Shown piece after piece: positions 1 through 20,129 of a stretch of DNA of 64,000 nucleotides. The DNA is from Halichondria panicea (lineage: Eukaryota > Porifera > Demospongiae > Suberitida > Halichondriidae), in the NCBI RefSeq assembly GCF_963675165.1, contig NC_087379.1:6782839-6846838 (forward strand), read 5' to 3'. A program made the translations under genes and the position numbers. Position 1 is the stretch's first letter. Every line of letters starts with the position of its first letter. The notes under the pieces were generated by a model. That model searched no databases and was not told the DNA's origin. It saw only the letters and a program-made list of their open reading frames with translations.

Positions 1-3129
<3,129 letters not shown>

Positions 3130-4053
3130 ATCATTGACATATAATACGTATCTCAATGTGGAATAACAGGAAATGTTAGCATATTTTAACTTTAAACTTG
3201 CAGTTGTTTTTCATTATAGCCTTAAAGGCGTGATGTCATTGGACACCTCATTCGTGCATACCTTTTGCTATGATACATATACTCTTCTCATTTGTCATTT
3301 GTACTTCCCACTTTATAGAATGTACAATCATTTTCTTGACTACCGTATAGCGCGAAATTTTCGAGGGGCTTAATTTTCGTGGATTTCGTGGGTTAGCAAT
3401 CCTACACGAAAATTAAGTCCACGAAAATCGTTCTTTACCTGCTATAACGTGCAAGATTTAAAGGCGTGGCTTCCGGTAAGCGGTCATTCCGCGAACATTG
3501 TGCAACGAAATGGCTTTTAGAGGCCAATCCACGAAATATAAGTGCCTCGAAAATTTCGCGCTATACGGTAATTATAGTGCATGTAGTTCCTGCATTGGAG
3601 TTGATGCATGCATTGCCGGCTAAGTGTCAATTGCCTCATATCCTCCTGCGTGCACCTGTTTGCCCTGGTGTGGGAGTGAACAGTGGAGAGGGGGATGTGG
3701 TTCAACTAATGTGTCAACGCTCCCTTAAAAGGCCAGGACACATGTAGTCTAGCCATTGTAGCTCACTGCACCTATATGGGTTGTGAAGTTGACACTTAGA
3801 GCTTATACTTTTGTGGTCTCTTTGATGTGGTTCTTTGCTGAGCTATAAATTGAGTGAAGTGGTGCAGCTGTGAATCATATAAAGGTAGTGTGTTTATAGC
3901 TAAACAGCAGTATAATAGCATTTCATAGGATTTGTGTTGCATATCACTTGCAGCAGTTTGCAGGTAGCAAAATAGTCAGCAGAAAATAGTTTTTCTACTG
4001 GACTATAAAAGTTAGAGCTAGTTAATTTTTGTTATTACAATTTGCAGTGCAAG
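3130..4053. other. A-B intergenic region
   Basis: This 0.9 kb spacer holds the 3' flank of gene A, one complete MITE (3343-3568) and about 480 bp upstream of gene B. I see no coding exon. Short frames overlapping the MITE are not protein-like. The sequence just before the B start (tttgcagtgcaag then ATG) resembles the same position in D and F, but further upstream B differs from them. Confidence 0.7.
3343..3568. mobile_element. MITE, family 1, copy 1 (TA target duplication)
   Basis: A 226 bp element begins ccgtatagcgcgaaattttc and ends with the reverse complement. It is flanked on both sides by TA (3341-3342 and 3569-3570). Terminal inverted repeats are at least 20 bp and internal inverted segments (cacgaaaattaagtcc and relatives) would fold into a long hairpin. 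There is no transposase. TA duplication fits a Tc1/mariner-type non-autonomous element. Copy 2 at 12502-12728 differs by only a few bases. Confidence 0.92.
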
Positions 4054-7000
4054 ATGATTCACTGGAGTATCATTCTTTGCCTAACATTGGCAGCCTTGGT
4101 CTACAGCCAACACTGTCAACCACCAGATCCTCATGGTTACTGCATTAACAGCCAGGGTGTTGACAACTGTGCACCAGAGGATCGACGAATCACCTCGCCA
4201 ACTGACCAATGTCACACCAGTTTCCGATTTAGAGCTGATCACATCCTTCCTCCGGAGTGGGAGCTGATGTTTGACTCTTATGACTATGAGAGCTTGGTGA
4301 GGCCAGTGTTCCTCGGCAGAGAGTTTGATGGTGATGGAGATGTTGGGGTAAGACAAAATGTAGCAATATTATGTAATTAAGTATCCTTTCCTTCATTGCA
4401 GACAGTGGCTGATCAGTGGGAGGATCGAGGTGGTGTCTGTCAGCGCGGTTTGAGAGTGTGTGCCCATACACTGGGATCTCAAGACAACTGGGTGTTCTCC
4501 CCTCACATCAAATACCCCCCAGGAAGTACTACCGTTGGTGGGGGTCTACCAACAGAGATTTATCTCGATGTCTCCTTCAGATTCACTCAGTGTAATGGTG
4601 CCTGTGTGAATAACTTTGCTGATCTATTCAGATATGACACAAACAGCATTGCCTCGGAGAGTGACCGAACAGACAAAAGACATTACGTTGAAAATCCATT
4701 TTTTGGAACAGGAACAGCATCTCGATTGGATCAGACAGGTCACAGAGGGACTGTTTCAGACACTAGAACTCTTACCATTGCTTCTCCCTCTTCCTCGAGA
4801 ACCAATGGATTCCATTTTGGCATCAGAGACTCGGGAAATTGTGGCCAAATTAACCGAATCTACTTCTACTACACTCCTTGTAAGGAACGACAAGATGGAC
4901 TGGTCAACTATCCTGAGCTTGTTCGTGCCCCCAACGGCTCTCCACCAAACGAGGGCATGGCTTGCTGTGCTCCTAACTCTCACCCCACCACCTCTCTCAC
5001 CTTCAAAGCTCACAGTGCCACTGATGGAACTACTGGTGATGAACGATGTGAGCGCAACGTAAGGTGTGAGTGTGATGCTGGGTACAGACTGATCATGAAT
5101 GCAGATGGAAAACATCGATGTGAAGGTATTCTGTTGAGTATTGTTTTCATGCATGCAATTCATTTTTAATTTTACAATAGAATGCCCTTCTGGAACCTAT
5201 CGCTCTCTGACTGATGACCAAGGCACTTGTCTAGATTGTCCAATGAACACAGCAATGGATGTGAAGGGTGCTGAAATTTGCAGCTGTCTAGATGAATTCT
5301 TTAGAAATGAGCAAAATAACGAAGGCCCTGGAGTGAATTGTACAAGTGAGTTCAAAGAAAACTCTTATATTTTCGTACTGACAGTGTTTAAGGTGAGATG
5401 ACCCTCCCCTCACAGCTCCCCCTGGTCCAGTAACTGACCTCAAAACAACCGCCAACACTGCCACTAGTGTTACACTCGAATGGACCAGACCCAAGGTCAC
5501 CGGAAGAGATGACTTCTACTACACGTATCAGATCTTTGATCCCGACCACATTTTACCTGACAATGTTACTAATTTGTCAGACACTGTGCCATACACTGCA
5601 TCATCACCAAAAATAACATTCCTAGTACCTGGTTTGCGGCCTGTGACACCTTTCACATTTAGGATCATTACTAATAATGGAGTCAGTGATGAGGACAAGG
5701 AAAATGCAGCCTTGAGAAAAGTTGAGCTTGTAGTAAAGACCAGAGAAGGTGGTAAGTAAACTGCTGCTAATTGCTAATTAATTGTAGTTTACATTGATCA
5801 CTTTTTTCTGGTTAATTAAATGTCTAAAAGTTATTTTGTTCCTCCCAAGGCAATACAGCTATGGACACTATCTAATTAAGTATGGGTGATCAAATTTCCA
5901 TGTTATGTTTTAGAATGTAGGAAGTACTAATTGTAAAGTGCTTTTTACAGTCCCATGGCAATTAATTTCAGCGTGCCATGCATTTCACACCCTCCCCCCC
6001 TCACACACCACACAGTACCGAGTGCACCGAGAGATGTCAGGGTGTTCGCCGATGTAGTGGTGTGGGGACCTCCTAAGAATCCAAACGGCATTATTACCGG
6101 CTATGAAGTCAAGTTCAGTGGCTCTTTGTCAGGGTCTGTAAGTGTTAACAAGGAAGCTTCAGAGAGCTATCACATCATAAGTGATACTGATCTTAGTCGC
6201 CTGCAAGGTACCATTCAAGTTCAGGTGAGCTAATTCATACCTGTTTTATCCGAAACAGGTCTGTAATGTCTAACTTTGCATGGGATGCCTTTAATTGGAG
6301 TCCCTCTCAGTCTGTTGTACAATAGTGATTTTGAAAGGGTGAACCTTATTTTGTAGCTCTTTGGTAGCGCTCTATCCAACTGTATACACTTAAATCAATC
6401 CCTCTGTGACCTCTACAGGTAAGAGCAAAGACAAGAGCTGGATTCGGAGACTACAGCTCACCTCAAAGTGTAACTCTTGGTGGCATTAGCTCAGTATCTC
6501 CTCCGCCCCCTTGTCCAACAGAACTTCCCCCACCCCCGCCCCCTTGTCCATGTACACCAGATCCACGTAAGTTAGTGCTTCAATCAATTACTCATATCAT
6601 ACATAGTTCATCACTTGTGCAGCTGTGAAATTTCTTCTGAATGGCAAGATATACACTGATGGCGATACTGTACTGATACCAGACATTGGAGAGGGAGATG
6701 ACGGTCTACTGTGTGTGACTGAGTATGAGAACTGCTGCAGCAATTCAGTCGCTCGGTTCTACTATCCCGACGGCAGTCTTGTCAGCTCCTCCTCCAGAAG
6801 TTCACTGTACCAGAACAGAGGGGAGCAGCTGGTTCGGTTGAACAAGAGGGACGGTAGCCTCTCCCCTACTGGTCACTACAGATGTGATATTCCTGATGAT
6901 AAGGGAGTGACACAGAGCATCTTCATCAACATTATTAGTGAGTCAATTCACCACTAGTCTTGTATCATTATAACTTGCTTGTTAAACTATTTATTTTCTT

Positions 7001-10000
7001 CACTGATAGATCCGGACCCAATCTGCCCTCCACCCCCACCCCCTCCGATTGGAACATGTCCCCCTCCCGTACAATGCCCTACTGTACCTAGTAAGAATGG
7101 ACTGCAATGCATTAATTGCAGACACATTAATTATTACTTTTCCTATAGCCCCTGACAATTGCCTATCACTTTCATCTCCGACCAATGGAAGAGTATCAGC
7201 TTCTTCAACAGCTGTTGGTAGCACCGCCACCTACTCTTGTAACCAAGGTTACTCTCTTGTGGGGGCCTCCACACGCAGCTGTGAATCACAGGGAAGTGCA
7301 TGGAGCGGAAACACACCTTCTTGTCAAGGTTTGTATCACATGTTGTGTTTTTTGGGTCAGCTCTTGTGTTGTTTGATACACTCAATCATATATAATTGTT
7401 AAATGTACTCTTGTGCAGAATCACAAGCATGCCCAGTCTTAACAAATCCTGTCAATGGAAATGTTGCAATACTTGGAAGCATTGCTACCTACACCTGTAA
7501 CCCTGGCTACACTAGGGTGGGCTCCAACGCACGTCTCTGTCAATCCAGGACATGGACTGGAACTGCTCCAACTTGCGGTGAGTGTGAAACCATCCATATT
7601 ATACAAACAGTTGTGAAGGATGATCTTTGTATTCACATGCAGTGAGATCATGTCCAACCCTCCCCCCTCCTCTCAATGGAAGAGTGTCCGTTAGTGGAGA
7701 TAGGACAGCTACCTACACTTGTTCCACTGGCTACACTCTGAGTGGCTCCTCTACACGTACCTGTCAGACCAATGGAGCGTGGAGTGGAACTACACCAACA
7801 TGCGGTGAGTTCTATTAATTATTGGAATCTTCAAACAATTAATTTTAACCACCATGCAGTACAATGTCCTCTATTATCTCAACCATCTGGTGGAACTGTG
7901 ACGATAACTTCACGAGCCCCTGGGGGCATAGCCTTCTACAGATGTAACACTGGCAATAATCTGATTGGCTCCTCTACACGTTCCTGTCAGACCGATGGAA
8001 CATGGAGTGGAAGTGCTCCAACTTGTCAAGGTGATTATTGATTATGATGTTGGCAAGTGTTGTCATGGCTTTTTACATTGTTCCTACAAGCTGGTGTACA
8101 AGCTAAATGTAATTGTTTTCTCACTGTCTTTGTATTGTAAAATGTAAATAGCAACTGAAGCTCAACAACGTCTTTCCCCCCTACCAGCACCACAATGCCC
8201 CACTCTCCCCCCTCCTCTCAATGGAAGAGTTTCTGCTAGCGGAGGTACAGCTACCTACACCTGTTCCACTGGCTACACTCTGAGTGGCTCCTCTACACGT
8301 ACCTGTCAGACCAATGGAGCGTGGAGTGGAACTGCACCAACATGCGGTGGACTACAATGCCCTGAACTGTCTCAACCATCTGGTGGAACTGTGACGATAT
8401 TTTCACGAGACCCTGGAGGCATAGCCTTCTACAGATGTAACACTGGTAATAATCTGATTGGCTCCTCTTTTATTACCTGTCAGAACGGTGGAACTTGGAG
8501 TGGAAGTGCTTCAACTTGTCAAGGTGATTATAATGTTGGCAAGTGTTGTCATGGCTTTTTACATTGTTCCTACAAGCTGGTGTACAAGCTAAATGTAATC
8601 GTTTTCTCACGGTCTTTGTATTGTAAAATGTAAATAGCAATACTGAAGCTCAACAACATCTTTCCCCCCATACCAGCACCTGCACCACAATGCCCCACTC
8701 TCCCCCCTCCTCTCAATGGAAGAGTGTCTGCTAGCGGAGGTACAGCTACCTACACTTGTTCCACTGGCTACACTCTGAGTGGCTCCTCTACACGTACCTG
8801 TCAGACCAATGGAGCGTGGAGTGGAACTACACCAACATGCGGTAAAATCTATCAATAATTTGAATCTCCAAACAATTACTTTTAATTGCAACCACCATGC
8901 AGTACAATGTCCTCTATTATCTCAACCATCTGGTGGAACTGTGACAATAACTACACGAGCCCCTGGGGGCAGAGCCTTCTACAGATGTAACACTGGCAAT
9001 AATCTGATTGGCTCCTCTACACGTTCCTGTCAGACCGATGGAACATGGAGTGGAAGTGCTCCAACTTGTCAAGGTGATTATTGATTATGATGTTGGCAAG
9101 TGTTGTCATGGCTTTTTACATTGTTCCTACAAGCTGGTGTACAAGCTAAATGTAATTGTTTTCTCACGGTCTTTGTATTGTAAAATGTAAATAGCAACTG
9201 AAGCTCAACAACTTTTTCCCCCCATACCAGCACCACAATGCTCCACTCTCCCCCCTCCTCTCAATGGAATAGTGTCTGCTAGCGGAGGTACAGCTACCTA
9301 CACCTGTTCCACTGGCTACATTCTGAGTGGCTCCTCTACACGTACCTGTCAGACCAATGGAGCATGGAGTGGAACTGCACCAACATGCGGTGGAGTACAA
9401 TGCCCTGAACTATCTCATCCATCTGGTGGAACTGTGACGATAACTACACGAACCCCTAGGGGCATAGCCTTTTACAGATGTAACACTGGTAATAATCTGG
9501 TTGGCTCCGTTACACGTTCCTGTCAGACCGATGGAACATGGAATGGAAATGCTCCAACTTGTCAAGGTGATTGTGATGTTGACAAGTGTTGTCACGGCTT
9601 TTAACATTGTACTTATGCACAAGCTGTTCAATTGTTTTCTACAGTCTAATGTTTTTCTTGTATTTTGATTCGATGTAAATAGCTGAAACTCAACAACTTT
9701 TTCCCCCCATACCAGCACGTACACCACAATGCCCCACTCTCCCCCCTCCTCTCAATGGAAGAGTTTCTGCTAGCGGAGGTACAGCTACCTACACCTGTTC
9801 CACTGGCTACACTCTGAGTGGCTCCTCTACACGTACCTGTCAGACCAATGGAGCATGGAGTGGGACTGCACCAACATGCGGTGGAGTACAATGCCCTGAA
9901 CTATCTCATCCATCTGGTGGAACTGTGACGATATCTTCACGAGCCCCTAGGGGCATAGCCTTCTACAGGTGTAACACTGGCAATAATCTGATTGGCCCCT

Positions 10001-10749
10001 CTACACGTTCCTGTCTTATATCTGGAGCATGGAGTGAAAATGCTCCAACTTGTCAAGGTGATTGTGATGTTGGCAAGAGTTGTCACGGTTTAACATAATT
10101 ATATGTACAATTAGCTGTTTAATTTTTTTTCTCACAGTCTAATATGATGTGTTTGTCTTGTATTTTAATTTCGGTGTAAATAGACAATGGGTGAGGATAA
10201 AAGTACACTCTTACCATTTCATTCCCTAATTACTTGGGAAGCAAAGAGTGTACATGTAGGGGTACACTATTTGCAATTGATTCCTATATATGATATATGG
10301 AACAAAGAGTGTAGGGCCGCTGTTTGTCTCCCATATATATGGGGACCAAAGAGTGTAGGGGTACGTTATATGTTCCCCATATATACCATATCTCCTAATT
10401 CTTAGGTGCCATGGTTACTGGGTTCATGCTAAGAGGAGAACCCTTTACTAATGGCAGTAGTGTCTCCCTCGAAGATATCGGTGAAACTGATGAAGCTCTC
10501 ATCTTCCCAACAGAAATTAAGGATTGCTGTAAAATGCAAAAGATCGGACAATGTTACGATCCCGACGGTGTTGAATTGGGTAGTAAAGGAGCCAATAGTG
10601 AACTGTATCGCAACCGTGATTCTCAAATGGTTCGACTCAATAAGGTTGATGTATTCACTGGTGACGCTGCAATCCCTGGAATGTACTGTTGTACTGTGCC
10701 CAACAACGATGGTAACCTTCACCGAATATGTGCAAACATTATAGCTTGA
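4054..10749 (+). CDS. Gene B: secreted Eph-LBD / FN3 / Ig / CCP protein, 12 CCPs
   Basis: Exons: 4054-4347, 4402-5125, 5181-5345, 5416-5751, 6016-6224, 6419-6566, 6623-6937, 7010-7090, 7149-7328, 7419-7577, 7643-7804, 7860-8030, 8188-8523, 8677-8841, 8903-9073, 9231-9566, 9716-10057, 10406-10749 (TGA). They total 4,638 nt, in frame, about 1,545 aa. Start ATG 4054 gives a signal peptide (MIHWSIILCLTLAALVYS). Exons 1-2 encode the Eph-like LBD: NW after the RVC cysteine, FTQC paired with GAC, NGFHFG...SGNC, and closing YYTPC, all at positions matching Eph disulfide cysteines. Exon 3 is the Eph cysteine-rich repeat, exon 4 FN3-1, exons 5-6 FN3-2 plus a Pro linker, exon 7 the first Ig-like domain (CC at strand B, YRC at strand F), exon 8 a PPPPPP/Cys linker, exons 9-17 CCPs, and exon 18 the terminal Ig-like domain. 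No membrane helix or GPI-type tail is seen. Compared with C, E and F, it lacks the VREC-type CCP and the last two CCP exons. Confidence 0.88.
7149..10057 (+). repeat. CCP (sushi) exon array of gene B, 12 domains
   Basis: Nine exons encode twelve CCP domains of about 54 to 60 residues. Each has the four-cysteine frame C...TYTC...C...TW/AWSG...C. Two alternating types recur: type 1 ([17 protein letters not shown]) and type 2 (CPELSHPSGGTVTI, FYRCNTGNN). Three exons (8188, 9231, 9716) hold a fused type 1-type 2 pair, the others one domain. All introns are phase 1. Intron sequences between copies are nearly as similar as the exons. Confidence 0.9.
10187..10400. repeat. Degenerate tandem repeat in last intron of gene B
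   Basis: The motif caaagagtgta recurs three times (about 10242, 10301 and 10347), each followed by an AT-rich palindromic stretch such as tatatatgatata or ccatatatatgg. It sits where C, E and F have the penultimate CCP exons. An ATG-started frame of 72 codons here is not protein-like and is not called. Confidence 0.65.
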
Positions 10750-11593
10750 TTTGCCAAAACTGACTATTTATCACTGTAACTGAACATTCACTCTCTCCCT
10801 TTATAATTAGCAGCACAATTAATTTTATCGTTTTGAACTTTCTGTGTTTGTGCATGTAGCTACGAATATACCATTCATTAATTGACTTGAAAGTTTGTTC
10901 TCTTTTTAAACATGTAACACATTACACACATACTATACATGTGTGCATCAAATTGCCACAATTAAAAAAGTATCAATGTATTAATTCAAGATTCTTTAAA
11001 TCTGCTAAGTGGGCTCTCTCTCGTACGACCATACTATACTAGTACGACTGACTTGCAATTGCAGCAACTTTTTTGAATTTTTGTGGATGGGCTTTGAACT
11101 CTCCTGGAACAGTGTGCAAATGTCTTGCTGGCATGAGAAACATAATATTTATTGCATCATTAGACTCCAACGTGGTGATTACAGGACTCGGGGAGAGTGC
11201 TGCAGAACTTGAACGCTGCAATCTGATTGGGCTGCTGCAGTGACATGCATGCATGCACAGTACCTTATACGTGAGAGCGTCCAACGATTCAATGAGAATG
11301 TTTGCAGAATTTTTCAGCATTGCATTAATTTTGGCGGGCCATGCAAGGATTATACATGTGTTACATGCATGCATGTATATTATCAGTAATTATGGCCATG
11401 TTCCTCAGGGTTCTGTGCTAGGTCTTTTGCTTTTCCTATTACATAGACAAAGTTTCACAAGCATCATGTCCTGCAAGTTATGGGGAAGACGACATATATA
11501 AAACGAGTGTTAACTACTTACTACTCAGTTGTAAATGGGACAGCTTCTAATCAATAGGTGTTTCATACCCATGGATAACTACCGTGCACGTGT

Positions 11594-11653
11594 GTATTGG
11601 ATTTGTTTACCCCCGTGCGGTTGTATGTATTCCCTTGGGTACAAATCCAATAC
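11594..11653. repeat. Inverted repeat / hairpin in B-C spacer
   Basis: Perfect 13 bp arms, gtattggatttgt (11594-11606) and acaaatccaatac (11641-11653), flank a 34 bp loop. The related D-E spacer keeps the two arms far apart, with about 0.5 kb of unrelated sequence between them (around 27270-27745). Confidence 0.7.
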
Positions 11654-11767
11654 TTTTGATATCCATGGTACAACTATTTATTACTGGTATACGTTTGATC
11701 ATTATAACATAACATAGCTGGTAATTTGTTGTGCATTAATCATTCAAATCCCCCTCCCCTCCTGCAG

Positions 11768-12180
11768 CCCCTGCGTGTGACAATGGAGGTGAAGAGTTCA
11801 GTATACCTGTGCCTCAGCTTGTCCATCCACCAGTAAAGACCCCGCCCCACTCTGCATAGCCCTCCGTCGCTCTGGATGCTCCTGTCCTCTGGGAACTGTC
11901 TTACAATCGAAATGCATCAACCCTGACCATTGTCCATCTCCACTTACCTTTGAACTAAATGGTCAATTGTTTCCAAACGGCTCTAGCGTACAACTGAGTG
12001 ATATCGGTGAAGACGATAATCATTGATTAATATTTTGGGCTGGTTCAACTGATTGTTGTCAAGCAAGGAGGATTGGAAATTGTAACGGACCCGACAAATT
12101 GAAAATTTTTGTGCAGGAAAGCAGCTCCAGGACTGTACTGTTGCATGTGATGTACCCAGCTCAGATACTGAAATTGCCGT
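11768..12180 (+). pseudogene. Decayed TIL-like + Ig-like exons, relic 1
   Basis: After an acceptor-like ctcctgcag, the sequence reads PACDNGGEEF and, after a frame change, a segment with SGCSCPLGTVL and CINPDHCPSP. This spacing of cysteines resembles a TIL (trypsin-inhibitor-like) domain. It continues as FELNGQLFPNGSSVQLSDIG, the start of the cluster's Ig-like domain, then hits an in-frame TGA after GEDDNH. DCCQARRIGNCNGPDK follows, matching the CC and C-containing strands of the terminal Ig exon. Frames are broken at least twice. It is a gene fragment, not a coding exon of B or C. Confidence 0.72.
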
Positions 12181-12501
12181 AGTCTAGTAGTAACTGACAA
12201 AGTGTGTGTATCATGAAAAGTACTATTTTGCCCTATTTACATGTACATGCCTCTATTAGTTTGTACTCTCTTCATATTCTCAATGTGGTAAATTTGTAAC
12301 CACATAATCAATATTGTTTTTAATACATAATATAGATGATATACAGGGACAGTCCCATTGTCACATGGCTTTAGGGTCAGTAAATCTAGGTTATTAGCTA
12401 GCTATATATCTAGCTCTATATAGATCTATAGAGAGTATTCCATAAATTTATTCAGTGGTAGATCTACATGGTAGACTAGATATAGTAGAAGTGTAGATTT
12501 A

Positions 12502-12728
12502 CCGTATAGCGCGAAATTTTCGAGGGGCTTAATTTTCGTGGATTTCGTGGGTTAGCAATCCTACACGAAAATTAAGTCCACGAAAATCGTTCTTTACCTG
12601 CTAATAACGTGCAAGATCTAAAGGCGTGGCTTCCCGTAAGCAGTCATTCCGCGAACATTGTGCAACGAAATGGCTTTTAGAGGCCAATCCACGAAATATA
12701 AGTGCCTCGAAAATTTCGCGCTATACGG
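12502..12728. mobile_element. MITE, family 1, copy 2 (TA target duplication)
   Basis: A 227 bp element is flanked by TA (12500-12501 and 12729-12730). It has the same termini and interior as 3343-3568 with a few differences, for example one extra base near 12601 and gtaagcag for gtaagcgg. It sits 84 bp upstream of the start codon of gene C and has no counterpart upstream of gene E, so it inserted after the block duplication. Confidence 0.92.
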
Positions 12729-12811
12729 TATATAGGCATTAAAATTAATGTTTGCTGGTTCTATTTCTATAAAGAGATATAGATATACAGCAGGTTAGCA
12801 ATAGAAAAGTG

Positions 12812-19403
<6,592 letters not shown>

Positions 19404-19887
19404 TTTGCCAAAACTGACTATTTATCACTGTAACTGAACATTCACTCTCTCCCTTTATAATTAGCAGCACAATTAATTTTATCGTTTTGAACTTTCTGTG
19501 TTTGTGAATGTAGCTACGAATAATCATTAACTTGAGTTCGTTCTCCTTTTAAACATGTAACATTATTATATGTATTATACATGAATGTGCATCAATTGCC
19601 ACAATTAAAAAGTATCAATGCAATAATAATAATTCGAATTCTTTAAATCTGCTAAGTAAAGGCTCTCGTACGGCCATACTATACTACTATCTACGGTACA
19701 ACAGACTTGGCACCAAATTTTTTTGTATTTTGTGGATCTGCTTTAAATTAAATTGGAACAGTGTGCAAATGTCTTGCCGGCATAAGAAACATAATATTTA
19801 TTGTAGCTCTAGATGATAAGTAGACTCTACAACGTGGTGAGTTACGCGGGACTCGGGAAGAGTGCTGCAGAACTTGCATTGGGCTGT

Positions 19888-19921
19888 AGCCTCGATTCAA
19901 GATCCGCCTGGAATCGAGGCT
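19888..19921. repeat. Hairpin element (agcctcgattc arms)
   Basis: Perfect 11 bp arms agcctcgattc (19888-19898) and gaatcgaggct (19911-19921) surround a 12 bp loop. The same motif forms hairpins at 19942 and 39820 and is echoed at 53382, so it is a small dispersed inverted-repeat family. Confidence 0.75.
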
Positions 19922-19941
19922 TGAGAGCGTCCATAAGTTGG

Positions 19942-19999
19942 TAGCCTCGAGACCAGGCCGATTAAAATACGTATTTTAATCGGCCTGGTCTCGAGGCTA
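19942..19999. repeat. Perfect 58 bp palindrome
   Basis: Two 29 bp arms meet with no spacer at 19970/19971 (centre aaaatacgtatttt) and match base for base. The outer ends are tagcctcgag and ctcgaggcta. Uninterrupted palindromes of this size are unstable during cloning and replication, so it may be recent or an assembly-sensitive site. Confidence 0.95.
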
Positions 20000-20129
20000 A
20001 TAAGCTGCATTAATTTTTTGGGATCAGGGGGTTTATACCCATCACCCCGACCTGACGCTGTGGGCGTACAATCTACCCCGAGGGAGAATGACCATAAAAC
20101 TCATTTGTGCAGTAAACTTTTGCATTTGC

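Larger units (their letters stand above)
10750..12811. other. B-C intergenic region
   Basis: Two kilobases follow the TGA of B. About 10980-11760 is homologous to 26600-27850 of the D-E spacer, then come the TIL/Ig relic (11768-12180), a stretch shared with 28410-28700 (cagtcccattgtcacatggc in both), and a MITE (12502-12728) absent from the D-E spacer. No intact exon is seen. Confidence 0.75.
19404..20129. other. C-D intergenic region
   Basis: This 0.7 kb holds the 3' flank shared with B and D (ctctctccctttataattag), two hairpin elements (19888-19921 and 19942-19999), and a segment starting gggatcagggggtttataccc that is nearly identical upstream of D and F. That conserved 110 bp probably contains the D/F promoter and 5' UTR. 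No exon is seen. Confidence 0.7.

Noticed and set aside
10187-10405. 72-codon frame upstream of the last exon of gene B
   Set aside because: It covers degenerate tandem repeats and a splice acceptor, with no homology to the paralogues.
10980-11530. Frames in the B-C spacer (for example 11253-11501) with a reverse-transcriptase-like QGSVLGLLLF stretch
   Set aside because: The resemblance to a QGSVLGP-type motif is short and the flanks are not open. The related D-E spacer shows the same decayed bases, so at most a very small retroelement remnant.
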